Below are positions 1 to 9,798 of a stretch of 40,069 bases of DNA, in pieces. Every line of letters starts with the position of its first letter. The first letter of the stretch is position 1. The position numbers were made by a program, and so were the translations under genes. A model generated the notes under the pieces. That model did not search any database, was not told the origin of the DNA, and saw only the letters and a program-made list of their open reading frames with translations. The DNA is from Ruminococcus flavefaciens. GTDB lineage: Bacteria > Bacillota > Clostridia > Oscillospirales > Ruminococcaceae. The stretch spans positions 1-40,069 of the forward strand of contig DFJW01000038.1 of the NCBI GenBank assembly GCA_002373775.1. The letters are read 5' to 3'.

Positions 1-1041
1 GTCAAGCTGTTCCTTTTTCAGCTTCCTTACCGGCACATCCAGCGGTACACCGTACTTTTCGGAAATAGCCCTGTAGTACATCATGGATATGGAAGTCTCA
101 TCGAGACTGTTCCAGCCCGAGGCATTTATAGCGCCGTCAGCGATGCTCAGCTCTTTGTTGGGAACAACGAGATCCGGATCAATATGGCGGAACACTCCGA
201 GACCTGTGCATTTCGGACATGCACCGATAGGGTTGTTGAATGAGAACATGACAGGTTCAAGTTCACCGATGCTTATGTTGTGTTCCGGGCAAGCGTAGTT
301 CTGCGAGAAGAGCATCTCTTCTCCTCCGATGACGTCAACGACTGCCAGTCCCTCAGAGAGCCGGAAGATAGTCTCAAGGCTGTCGGTTATGCGTGATTCT
401 ATACCGGGTTTGATGATTATCCTGTCAACGACTATCTCGACATTGTGCTTCTTGTTCTTTTCCAGTTTGATATCTTCCGTCAGTTCATACATTATCCCGT
501 CACAGCGGACACGCACGAAACCTGAGCGCCTTGCGCTTTCCAGTTCCTTGGCGAAAGTTCCTTTTCTGCCGTGGGCAATGGGAGCGAGAAGCTGGAGACG
601 TGTACCTTCCGGCAGAGCCATTATCGCGTCCACCATCTGGTCGATGCTCTGCTGTGCGATGACACGTCCGCAGACCGGGCAGTGCGGCACACCTATCCTT
701 GCATAGAGCAGACGGAGGTAATCGTATATCTCTGTAACAGTTCCTACAGTGGAACGGGGATTCTTTGAGGTGGTCTTCTGGTCGATGGATATGGCAGGGG
801 AAAGACCTTCTATGCTGTCCACGTCCGGCTTTTCCATCTGACCGAGGAACATTCTTGCGTATGAAGAAAGGCTCTCGACGTATCTGCGCTGACCGTCGGC
901 ATAGATAGTGTCAAATGCCAGCGAAGACTTTCCCGAACCGGAGAGACCGGTCATGACGATGAGACGGTCACGCGGAAGTTCGAGGTCGATATTTTTAAGG
1001 TTATTGGCTCTTGCGCCCTTGATTATTATCTTATCAGTCAT
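1..1041 (-). CDS. uvrA: UvrA, excinuclease ABC subunit A (N-terminal 347 residues; truncated by window edge)
   Basis: UvrA is the damage-sensing ATPase of nucleotide excision repair; it forms UvrA2-UvrB complexes on DNA. Translating the minus strand from the ATG at 1041 gives an open frame to base 1. Visible are the first Walker A loop ([10 protein letters not shown], residues about 31-40), the Q-loop region with [17 protein letters not shown], a CPVC pair near residue 120 and a later zinc site (C-P-E-H followed by C-P-K-C). The start is supported by AGGAG about 5 nt upstream. It lies 23 nt after the uvrB stop on the same strand, so uvrB-uvrA is one operon. Only the N-terminal third or so is present because the window ends, not because the gene is broken. 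Identity is essentially certain. Confidence 0.97.
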   Translation of the reverse strand, partial: MTDKIIIKGARANNLKNIDLELPRDRLIVMTGLSGSGKSSLAFDTIYADGQRRYVESLSSYARMFLGQMEKPDVDSIEGLSPAISIDQKTTSKNPRSTVGTVTEIYDYLRLLYARIGVPHCPVCGRVIAQQSIDQMVDAIMALPEGTRLQLLAPIAHGRKGTFAKELESARRSGFVRVRCDGIMYELTEDIKLEKNKKHNVEIVVDRIIIKPGIESRITDSLETIFRLSEGLAVVDVIGGEEMLFSQNYACPEHNISIGELEPVMFSFNNPIGACPKCTGLGVFRHIDPDLVVPNKELSIADGAINASGWNSLDETSISMMYYRAISEKYGVPLDVPVRKLKKEQLD

Positions 1042-1064
1042 AATAGCTCCTGCTTTATATTACC

Positions 1065-3029
<1,965 letters not shown>

Positions 3030-3068
3030 CATCCTTTCATTTTGTTCATAGGGATATGCGTCCTGATT

Positions 3069-3097
3069 ATTATAACACATAATTACGGAAAGAGCAA
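3069..3097 (-). promoter_or_regulatory. Sigma-A promoter for uvrB-uvrA, at the edge of repeat copy D
   Basis: On the minus strand, -35 TTGCTC (3092-3097) and -10 TATAAT (3069-3074) are separated by 17 bp, placing the transcript start near 3062, about 30 nt before the uvrB start. The promoter is continuous with the dispersed repeat and aligns with the promoter blocks of the other copies, but its spacer sequence has diverged. Confidence 0.75.
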
Positions 3098-3246
3098 GTA
3101 GTAAGCAGAGAGTAGTGAGCAGTGAGCAGAAGTGGAGGGGCGGCGTTTCGCCGCCCGGGGTTACGGAAAAAGTGAATAGAGAGCTGTGAGCAGAAGCGGC
3201 GTTTCTTCCGCTGGGATGACGAAAAAGCAGCCAGAATACAGCGCGG
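3069..3246 (-). repeat. Dispersed promoter repeat, copy D (diverged, half-length)
   Basis: Read on the minus strand, this carries a degenerate hairpin module, then a GC hairpin (GGGCGGCG/CGCCGCCC with a TTT loop, 3138-3156), a CT-rich tract of TGCTCACTACT-like units, and a promoter block. This is the same order as the left half of copies A and C, but the core and second promoter block are absent. A second degenerate module (AGCGG...CCGCT, about 3195-3212) lies beyond it. The segment ends with TACAGCGCGGA, which is also found at the far end of copy C. It lies between divergent uvrB and the GntR gene and covers most of this 317-bp intergenic gap. Confidence 0.75.
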
Positions 3247-3279
3247 ACTATAGTTTTATAGAAATTTTATCGTATGTGA

Positions 3280-3309
3280 TTGACAAACAGCGATATATTG
3301 TGGTAAAAT
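3280..3309 (+). promoter_or_regulatory. Sigma-A promoter of the GntR/FadR-type regulator
   Basis: -35 TTGACA (3280-3285) and -10 TAAAAT (3304-3309) with an 18-bp spacer, 38 nt upstream of the regulator's ATG. The palindromic operator at 3314-3326 covers the expected transcription start. Confidence 0.7.
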
Positions 3310-3313
3310 CAAA

Positions 3314-3326
3314 TTGGTAGTACCAA
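3314..3326. promoter_or_regulatory. FadR-subfamily GntR operator (perfect palindrome)
   Basis: TTGGTAGTACCAA is a perfect 6-bp inverted repeat around one base, flanked by AA and TAT. It fits the TGGTnnnACCA core known for FadR-subfamily regulators such as PdhR and LldR. It starts 5 bp after the -10 box of the regulator's own promoter and would cover +1, so autorepression is the simplest reading. That this regulator binds here is inference from position and family. Confidence 0.72.
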
Positions 3327-3346
3327 TATCGAAAGGAGCCGACTTT

Positions 3347-4042
3347 ATGAACGACCGTGAATACAGAAAAACAATAGATTACATTTACGAGCTGATAGCG
3401 AACGGGATGATGAAGACGGGAGACAGACTGCCTACGGAACGCACCTTTTCTGAAAAGCTGGGAATAAGCCGCAATTCCGTCCGTGAAGCCCTGAAGACAC
3501 TGGAGAATCTCGGACTTATAGAGAGCCGTCAGGGTTCGGGAAATTACCTGACGAACAATGTATCTGCCGCGATCGCCAAAGCTGTTGATATAATGCTGCT
3601 CATGAACTGCATAACCAGTGCGGAGATCGGACAGTTCCGCCGGCATATGGACAAGTCCGTCTGCAATTACCTCATTACCTATGGCTGCAAGGAAAAGTAT
3701 TTCGAACAGATGCGCGAGGCAATAGGGCGGATGACCACTGCCTCTGAGAGATATTTGCGCACGGACGCTGACCGTGACTTTCATTTCATACTGATACATG
3801 CGACTGAGAACCAGCTCTGGATAACGCTTTTCGATGCGGTATATGAGGTGTACCGCCGGCTGATCGACGATGCACAGATGAATGCGGATGAAGAGACTAT
3901 AGCGTATCTTATGAGCCTTCACAAGGGGATATATGATGCCCTGAAGAAAAAGGACATGGCTGCATGCTACGAAATGCTGGATAAGCATTACGACACCACG
4001 GAAAGGCTGCTCAGTGAACTTGAAGCTGCAAGGCGCGGATAA
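3347..4042 (+). CDS. FadR-subfamily GntR transcriptional regulator (wHTH + FCD domain)
   Basis: This is a 231-residue cytoplasmic transcription factor. The N-terminal winged helix (about residues 5-72) has the GntR signature GDRLPTERTFSEKLGISRNSVREALKTLE and the wing ESRQGSGNYL. The C-terminal half (about 80-225) is an all-helical FCD domain, with DRDFHFILIHATENQL and a terminal SLHKGIYDAL...CYEMLDKHY pair of helices; FCD domains bind small carboxylates or sugar acids, often through a metal. The start chosen is the ATG at 3347, seven bases after AAAGGAG; an in-frame start at 3314 would lie in the operator and lacks a ribosome site. Its palindrome at 3314-3326 suggests autoregulation. The adjacent co-directional mannanase is a possible second target, but the ligand cannot be read from sequence. 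Confidence 0.9.
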   Translation: MNDREYRKTIDYIYELIANGMMKTGDRLPTERTFSEKLGISRNSVREALKTLENLGLIESRQGSGNYLTNNVSAAIAKAVDIMLLMNCITSAEIGQFRRHMDKSVCNYLITYGCKEKYFEQMREAIGRMTTASERYLRTDADRDFHFILIHATENQLWITLFDAVYEVYRRLIDDAQMNADEETIAYLMSLHKGIYDALKKKDMAACYEMLDKHYDTTERLLSELEAARRG

Positions 4043-4081
4043 TTTAACCCGTGATTTAAGTAAAGTTTAACCAATATTCTC

Positions 4082-4110
4082 TTGACAAAGCCTAATTAAA
4101 TCGCTATAAT
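4082..4110 (+). promoter_or_regulatory. Sigma-A promoter of the mannanase gene
   Basis: Consensus -35 TTGACA (4082-4087), 17-bp spacer and -10 TATAAT (4105-4110), leaving a leader of about 65 nt. Just upstream, 4066-4079 reads GTTTAACCAATATT. This shares the ACCAATAT half of the GntR operator but lacks a good second half, so it is at most a weak site. Confidence 0.85.
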
Positions 4111-4183
4111 ATAGTTGTAAAGAAAGATCAGTTAGGCGCTGATTAATTAAGGAATTATTAATTTGTTTAAGGAGGATATTATC

Positions 4184-6070
4184 ATGACCATATTCAAGAG
4201 AACACTTTCATCGGCGGCTGCTGTTATGACTGCGGCAGCATGTATGCCTGCTGTAGTTCCGGTATCTGCTGCTAATAGTTCAGAGGATTTTGCTCTTACA
4301 GTAGAGGCTGAAAACATGAAAGGAGCAAGCTGCTGGACTCAGAATTACGGTCCGGCACCTTCAAGCTATTCTGGCGAGGGATTCTTCTATCTCACAAACG
4401 AGACCGCTACCCTCACTGTTAATGTTCCGGAGGACGGCATGTACAACATCACTGTCAAGGCAATACAGGTGCTCAACGAGGACGGAAGAGAGCAGACTGT
4501 ATCCGTAAACGGCAATGAGAAGATGCTGAAGATGCCTTATACTGCTGAGTGGGTGGATTTCAACTTCGGTGATTTCCGCATGAACAAGGGCGAGAACACA
4601 GTTTCATTCCCCAGCAAGTACGGCTATATGGCAATGGATACAGTGACTATCACAAAAACTCCGCCTCATGACTATTCTATCGCAACTGACGTTTGCACCG
4701 ATCCCGATGCTACGCCTGAGGCACAGTCTCTCATGAAGTATCTGAAGAGCGTTTACGGTTCTCATATAATCTCAGGTCAGCAGGAGATCTACGGCGGCGG
4801 ACACAGCGGAAACTACGAGTGGGAAAATGAGTTCCTCAAGGATCTCACAGGCAAGTATCCGGCTATCAGAGGCGTTGACTTCATGAACTACAATCCGCTC
4901 TACGGCTGGGATGACGGCACAACAGAGCGTTGTATCGCGTGGGCAAAGGAACGCAACGGTATCATAACTGCTTCATGGCATATCAATGTACCCATAGATT
5001 TCGAAAACTATACTCTCGGCGACGAAGTTGACTGGAAACAGTGTACATACAAGAACTATCAGGCATCCAACAGCACATTCAATACCGCCAATGTCCTTAA
5101 AGAAGGTACAAAGGAGCGAGAGTATTTCGAAGCAGCTATGGAAGATCTGGCAGAGCAGCTTCTCAAATTGCAGGAAGCAGGCGTGCCTGTTATATGGCGT
5201 CCTCTACACGAAGCACAGGGCAACGAGGGCAACTACGCCGACGGCACATCATGGTTCTGGTGGGGAGACAGAGGCGCAGAGGTCTACAAGGAACTCTGGA
5301 AGCTCCTGTATAATACTCTTACAAAGAAGTACGGTCTCCACAATCTCATCTGGGAATTCAACAGCTATGACTACAGCAATTCACAGACATGGTATCCCGG
5401 AGATGATTATGTAGATATCGTTGCATACGACAAGTACAATGTTGAATACAACCGCGGCGACGGAAAGAGCAGCGGTCCCAACCTGTTGGCTATAGCCGGA
5501 AAGTTCAACTACCTCTATAACCTGACAGGCGGAAAGAAAATGGTAGCTATGGCTGAGAACGATACAGTTCCGGCTCTTGACAACCTCATCATCGAAGACG
5601 CAGGCTGGCTCTATTTCTGCCCGTGGTATGACGGCGGCGAAGACGGCGGTACAGCTTTCCTCGGCACAAACTATCAGGATCACGACGAACTCACCAAGAT
5701 ATACCAGAGCGATTACTGCATAACTCTTGATGAACTTCCGGAAGACCTTTATTCAAACGGCGGCGTGATCGTGAAACCTACCGGCTCTACTGAAGAGACA
5801 TCCTCAGACAAGGACGTTCTTTATGGCGATGCTAACTGCGATAAGGAAGTCAATATGGCAGATGCAGTCCTCATAATGCAGTTCCTTGCAAATCCCGATG
5901 TATACGGCAAGGGCAAGCCGGACGGCATCTCAGCAGAGGGACTCCGCAACGCTGACTGCTACGATCCCGGTTCTGATGTTACTAACTCAGATGCTGTAAC
6001 TATACAGGAATACAAGCTCGGACTGACAGAGTCACTTCCTGTCATCCTGAAAGACAAGGCTGGCAGCTGA
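4184..6070 (+). CDS. Secreted cellulosomal beta-mannanase: CBM35-GH26-dockerin
   Basis: This 628-residue exoenzyme is predicted to cut beta-1,4-mannan in plant cell walls. A Sec signal peptide (positive MTIFKR, hydrophobic core, cleavage after VSA, about residue 29) is followed by a CBM35-like carbohydrate-binding module (about 35-160, starting with ALTVEAENM). Then comes a GH26 catalytic domain (about 170-520) with WRPLHEA (likely acid/base E343) and AMAEND (likely nucleophile E458), a Ser/Thr linker, and a type I dockerin (about 545-620). The dockerin has two calcium-loop segments, GDANCDKEVNMADAVLIMQ and a second beginning ADCYDPGSDVTNSDAV. The dockerin implies docking to a cohesin scaffoldin, not encoded here. 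The ATG at 4184 follows AAGGAGG by 8 nt; an in-frame ATG at 4163 has no ribosome site. The gene has its own promoter and terminator. Confidence 0.93.
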   Translation: MTIFKRTLSSAAAVMTAAACMPAVVPVSAANSSEDFALTVEAENMKGASCWTQNYGPAPSSYSGEGFFYLTNETATLTVNVPEDGMYNITVKAIQVLNEDGREQTVSVNGNEKMLKMPYTAEWVDFNFGDFRMNKGENTVSFPSKYGYMAMDTVTITKTPPHDYSIATDVCTDPDATPEAQSLMKYLKSVYGSHIISGQQEIYGGGHSGNYEWENEFLKDLTGKYPAIRGVDFMNYNPLYGWDDGTTERCIAWAKERNGIITASWHINVPIDFENYTLGDEVDWKQCTYKNYQASNSTFNTANVLKEGTKEREYFEAAMEDLAEQLLKLQEAGVPVIWRPLHEAQGNEGNYADGTSWFWWGDRGAEVYKELWKLLYNTLTKKYGLHNLIWEFNSYDYSNSQTWYPGDDYVDIVAYDKYNVEYNRGDGKSSGPNLLAIAGKFNYLYNLTGGKKMVAMAENDTVPALDNLIIEDAGWLYFCPWYDGGEDGGTAFLGTNYQDHDELTKIYQSDYCITLDELPEDLYSNGGVIVKPTGSTEETSSDKDVLYGDANCDKEVNMADAVLIMQFLANPDVYGKGKPDGISAEGLRNADCYDPGSDVTNSDAVTIQEYKLGLTESLPVILKDKAGS

Positions 6071-6093
6071 TCTGGAAATACAATAACGATCGA

Positions 6094-6124
6094 GGGAGAT
6101 ACTTTGAGTATCTCCCTTTTTTGT
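6094..6124 (+). terminator. Rho-independent terminator of the mannanase gene
   Basis: A perfect 10-bp stem, GGGAGATACT (6094-6103) and AGTATCTCCC (6107-6116), with a TTG loop, is followed by TTTTTTG, 23 nt after the stop codon. Confidence 0.93.
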
Positions 6125-6240
6125 TGATGTTATACTATCCGCAGGTGTGCGATTTGTGCATGCCTACAAAACGCAGTAAAAGTTCGTCTTTTTGGTGCGG
6201 TCTGTGTCACTTATATAAAACTGCACAAGGAGGCATCTGT

Positions 6241-8490
6241 ATGAAGAAACTTATGGCACTTTCCCTTATAATGGCAATTTTCCTCTCAGCTGTATCATGC
6301 GGTAAGAAGGCAGGCTCATCCGATGATGAGAACAGTGTTCCTGATCCGGTTATAACCCAGACAGCTTACAAGGAGGAGCGCATATCCGTTCCGGAGGGAA
6401 TGGAACTTCCCACATCCATGCACGTCTATAACGACGGCAGCATAATGGCGCTGTACCGCGACACCGAAAACAAGCAGCATGCTGCAAAGCTTTCTCCGGA
6501 GCTTGAACTATCCGGTACATACGACGTAGAGCTCCCGGAGGATACCGATATAGTATTCATGGACTTCAACTCCGACGGCACTGTTTCCGCATTGCTGATG
6601 CAGTGCAGTGACTTTGAAAGGCTTGCAGAGGGGAACTGGGCGGATGCGGATATTTCCTTCCTGACAGCTGATTATGACACCGACATGAAACTGGTGAGCA
6701 GCAGCGAAATATCGGGCATGGATACTTATTACACCCACGGCAGCACGTTCTTCCAGAGCTTTTCGAAGACGGAAGACGGCTATGTTATCTGCACCAGCAA
6801 TAACATCCTGAAGACAGACAGCACCGGTAGGATCACTGCTCACAGCGAAGCCGGCTTCAATAGCTACTATATCGCTGCCAGTGACGGGCGTATCGCCTGT
6901 TTTGACAACCATTCCGGCTATGGCTTTGCGGATCCGGATACTCTAAAACCGCCCTCATCCCTGACGCCTTTTGAAAAGGATGCACCGATACAGCGTCCTC
7001 CGCTGACCGGAGATGACGAATACCTTTGCTATATCATCATGAAAGACGGTTACTACGGTCTTACTAAGAACGGCAGTCTCCAGAAGATAATCGACTTCAC
7101 CGCTTCTCTTATAGATTCCGGAAATGTGCTTTGTGCAGCCCGGATAGACAGCGGCAGATACATAATGTCTTCGGCAGATCCTTCCGGTCAGGGATTTTCG
7201 CTGATGACAGTGCGTCCGGACGATTATGTGGAAAAGCGCAGGGATGTACTGGTCGGCATACACAATGTGGTGAACGAGAGCGATTATGAGACAGCTAATG
7301 CCTTTGCAAGGTACAATGATGATTACAAGGTAGTCTACCGGCAGTATGACTGGGGCTCAGATGACCTGAAAACTGATATCCTCTCAGATGACGCGCCGGA
7401 TATGTTTATCGGCAGAGAGGACGACGTATACCGTTATTCGAATATGGGTGCATTTATGGGACTGAAGGAGCTGCATGACATGTACGGCGGACTTTCGGCT
7501 GACGATCTGCTGCCGAATGTTGCAAAGTCGTACACGCTCAAAGACGATATCTATGGGCTGCCGCTGAGCATTTCGCTTTTCAATGTATTCATAGCGGACA
7601 GAGAGCTGATAAGCCGTGATGACGCATGCTGGGACTTTGACAGGTTCGCTGAGGTATACAGCAGCATGCCGGAGGATATGTACCTGACGACACAGTATTC
7701 GTGGATGAATACGCCCGCTGAGGTGTTCTCGCAGATGTATATGTATTCAGACTTCATAGACTTCGAAAGCGCATCATGCAGTTTCGACAGCGAAGAATTC
7801 ATCCGCAGACTGGAGTTCTGCAAGAATGCACGGCTGCTTCCGCCTCTCGGACAGGATTTCTACAATTCCGCCACTGAGGATGAAAAGCGGATGAGCATGG
7901 AGGAGAACACATTCATGCTGAAAAAGAGACAGGCGATGCTGTCCAATACTTTCATTTCAAATGTGAATGATCTCGTTATGGCTATCGCGCTCAATCACTA
8001 CAATATCGACGAGGTCACTGTACTGAATGCTCCGGGAAAAAGGGAGAAGGGCAGGCTTTGTTCAAACAGTCCGTTCTATTCCGTAGTACGCAGCGGAAAG
8101 TGTACGGAAGGAGCGTGGGGATTCCTGAACTTCATTTTTGACAGTGACAGGATGAACTCGAAGGTCTATAACAGTGAGATACCTGTTACTAAAGTCAGCT
8201 ATGACTACTGGATGAAAAAATGGAGAGAAGGCTTTGAGCAGCAGAAGGGGATGAAGACATCGACCAACGGCTATGTCGTGGAATTCACCGCTGACATTTC
8301 AGACGAGGACTTTGCCTATATCAGCGAGCTGTTCACCACAGCAGAGACAACGATCACCGGCATGGATGACGAACTGAGCAGTATCATCTTTTCTGAGACT
8401 GACCGATACTTCAATGATGAAGTATCGGCCGAGGAATGTGCAGAAATGCTGCAAGACCGCATCTCTCTACTCCTGAGCGAAAGATCATGA
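6241..8490 (+). CDS. Lipoprotein with propeller-like N-terminal region and extracellular solute-binding-like C-terminal domain (paralog 1)
   Basis: A 749-residue predicted membrane-anchored lipoprotein. The signal peptide ends in the lipobox LSAVSC with Cys20. Residues about 30-350 are beta-rich, with short recurring strands (for example SFSKTEDGYVICTSNNI, DGYYGLTKNGSLQKI) that resemble propeller blades. Residues about 355-740 look like a family 1 type extracellular solute-binding protein: DILSDDAPDMFIG, YRYSNMGAFMGLKELHDMYGG, then the KSYTLKDDIYGLPLSIS segment. The C-terminus ends AEECAEMLQDRISLL, as in its two paralogs. The ATG at 6241 follows AAGGAGG; an in-frame start at 6121 would sit at the upstream terminator's T-tract and is rejected. 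No permease or ATPase genes are adjacent, so uptake is not established. It could be a ligand-sensing or scavenging receptor. Confidence 0.8.
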   Translation: MKKLMALSLIMAIFLSAVSCGKKAGSSDDENSVPDPVITQTAYKEERISVPEGMELPTSMHVYNDGSIMALYRDTENKQHAAKLSPELELSGTYDVELPEDTDIVFMDFNSDGTVSALLMQCSDFERLAEGNWADADISFLTADYDTDMKLVSSSEISGMDTYYTHGSTFFQSFSKTEDGYVICTSNNILKTDSTGRITAHSEAGFNSYYIAASDGRIACFDNHSGYGFADPDTLKPPSSLTPFEKDAPIQRPPLTGDDEYLCYIIMKDGYYGLTKNGSLQKIIDFTASLIDSGNVLCAARIDSGRYIMSSADPSGQGFSLMTVRPDDYVEKRRDVLVGIHNVVNESDYETANAFARYNDDYKVVYRQYDWGSDDLKTDILSDDAPDMFIGREDDVYRYSNMGAFMGLKELHDMYGGLSADDLLPNVAKSYTLKDDIYGLPLSISLFNVFIADRELISRDDACWDFDRFAEVYSSMPEDMYLTTQYSWMNTPAEVFSQMYMYSDFIDFESASCSFDSEEFIRRLEFCKNARLLPPLGQDFYNSATEDEKRMSMEENTFMLKKRQAMLSNTFISNVNDLVMAIALNHYNIDEVTVLNAPGKREKGRLCSNSPFYSVVRSGKCTEGAWGFLNFIFDSDRMNSKVYNSEIPVTKVSYDYWMKKWREGFEQQKGMKTSTNGYVVEFTADISDEDFAYISELFTTAETTITGMDDELSSIIFSETDRYFNDEVSAEECAEMLQDRISLLLSERS

Positions 8491-8503
8491 GGATATGAAA
8501 ACA

Positions 8504-8532
8504 GCGTACCCGCAATGGGTACGCTTAAATTT
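8504..8532. terminator. Bidirectional terminator between lipoprotein 1 and the rhodanese-TtcA gene
   Basis: Stem GCGTACCC (8504-8511) and GGGTACGC (8517-8524) with a 5-nt loop. The plus strand continues TTAAATTTT; the minus strand continues TGTTTTC, so it can end both convergent transcripts. Confidence 0.88.
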
Positions 8533-8540
8533 TGAATTGT

Positions 8541-9674
8541 TCAGTCGTCGTAAGAATCAAGGAAGTGGTGAGTTGTACCGTTCTGCTTATAAGCGATGAC
8601 AGTGCTGAGGTTCACATTCTCTACACTTCGGAAGATGTTTTTTTCCACCTGTGGGTTTATCTTTTTCATTTCAGCGATCAGCTGCTTGACTTCCTGCCTC
8701 TTTGAAACAGAGCGGCTGTCCGGAGCACAGGTGGTGCAGGTATCGGTGAATTTGCAGGCGCACTGTATGAAGTGCAGACCGTTATAATCGCGCCAGTGTT
8801 TTATCTCGTCCTCTCTCACGAGATAAAGGGGACGTATCAGCTCCATGCCTTCGAAGTTTGTGCTGTGGAGTTTGGGCATCATAGTCTGCACCTGACCGCC
8901 ATAGAGCATACCCATGAGGATAGTTTCTATAACGTCGTCGAAATGGTGACCGAGAGCGATCTTGTTGCAGCCGAGAGCCTTTGCATGGCTGTACAGATAA
9001 CCGCGCCGCATGCGGGCACAGATATAGCAGGGGTTCTTTTCGATGTTGTAAACGGAATCGAATATATCGGATTCAAAGATAGTGACCGGTATGGAAAGAT
9101 GACGGGCGTTTTCCTCTATAACACGCCTGTTTTCGGGACTGTATCCGGGATCCATGACGAGAAAATGTACTTCGAAAGGGAATTTGTCATGGCGTTTGAG
9201 TTCCTGGAAAAGCTTTGCCATGAGCATTGAGTCCTTTCCGCCGGAGATACAGACAGCGATCCTGTCACCGGGCTGGACGAGCTGGTATTCATTTATAGCT
9301 TTGGTGAACTTGCACCAGATGCTTTTCTTGAATTTTTTGCGCAGACTTTTTTCCACATCTTCAGTCATCTGAGCCTGCTGCTGATCCATTAATCTCAGAC
9401 GAAGCCATTCCACATATCCTCCGGCAAGATTGCGTGCGTCCAGTCCCTTATCGCAGAGTTCGTCCGCGATATCGCGGCTTATAAGTCCGCCCTTGCAGCA
9501 GATTATTATAGTCTTGTCTTCCGGCAGTTCCGCCGACATGATCTCTTCCTGCGGTATATTCAGAGCGCCGTCGATGTGACCGTACTCAAATGCAGAAGGA
9601 TCGCGGATGTCTATCAGGGTATAAGTATCAGGTGAAAGTCCGGCAAGCTGAGCCGGAGTGATATCATTGTTCAT
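8541..9674 (-). CDS. Rhodanese-TtcA-type tRNA thiolation fusion protein
   Basis: A 377-residue cytoplasmic protein made of two sulfur-handling modules. Residues about 1-95 form a rhodanese domain with active loop CCKGGLIS (catalytic Cys probably C60), which would accept persulfide sulfur. Residues about 110-330 form a TtcA/TilS-like PP-loop ATPase with SGGKDS (144-149), a CYIC pair (C216, C219), GHHFDDVIETILMG, and a further Cys group (C305, C307, C313, C316) able to hold an Fe-S cluster. TtcA enzymes make 2-thiocytidine in tRNA; whether position 32 is the target here is inference. The fusion suggests direct sulfur hand-off. GAGGTC lies about 8 nt before the ATG. The gene is monocistronic, with a consensus promoter at 9706-9734. 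Confidence 0.85.
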   Translation of the reverse strand: MNNDITPAQLAGLSPDTYTLIDIRDPSAFEYGHIDGALNIPQEEIMSAELPEDKTIIICCKGGLISRDIADELCDKGLDARNLAGGYVEWLRLRLMDQQQAQMTEDVEKSLRKKFKKSIWCKFTKAINEYQLVQPGDRIAVCISGGKDSMLMAKLFQELKRHDKFPFEVHFLVMDPGYSPENRRVIEENARHLSIPVTIFESDIFDSVYNIEKNPCYICARMRRGYLYSHAKALGCNKIALGHHFDDVIETILMGMLYGGQVQTMMPKLHSTNFEGMELIRPLYLVREDEIKHWRDYNGLHFIQCACKFTDTCTTCAPDSRSVSKRQEVKQLIAEMKKINPQVEKNIFRSVENVNLSTVIAYKQNGTTHHFLDSYDD

Positions 9675-9705
9675 TCATAAGACCTCGTTCCAGTGGATTC
9701 GTTAT

Positions 9706-9734
9706 ATTATAACACGGACCGGGCAAATTGTCAA
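9706..9734 (-). promoter_or_regulatory. Sigma-A promoter of the rhodanese-TtcA gene
   Basis: Minus strand -35 TTGACA (9729-9734), 17-bp spacer, -10 TATAAT (9706-9711), 32 nt upstream of the start codon. Confidence 0.85.
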
Positions 9735-9758
9735 TTTACAAACCGCTTTAAAAATGAT

Positions 9759-9794
9759 GAGCCCTGCACAATGACGCGCAAGGCTCAGTTTTTT
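9759..9794. terminator. Terminator of the LRR-protein gene (bidirectional form)
   Basis: Imperfect stem GAGCCCTGC (9759-9767) with GCAAGGCTC (9778-9786). On the minus strand it is followed by ATCATTTTTAA just after the LRR gene's stop; on the plus strand by AGTTTTTT. Confidence 0.85.
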
Positions 9795-9798
9795 ATGT

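Noticed and set aside
3030..3080. N-terminal extension of uvrB starting at 3080
   Set aside because: It begins upstream of the -10 box at 3069-3074, lacks a ribosome site and has no similarity to UvrB starts.
3248..3988. 246-residue open frame antisense to the GntR regulator
   Set aside because: It is the shadow of a well-supported gene, starts without a ribosome site and has no recognisable domain.
6121..6240. Forty-residue N-terminal extension of lipoprotein 1
   Set aside because: It starts in the T-tract region of the preceding terminator. The ATG at 6241 has AAGGAGG and gives a proper lipoprotein signal peptide.
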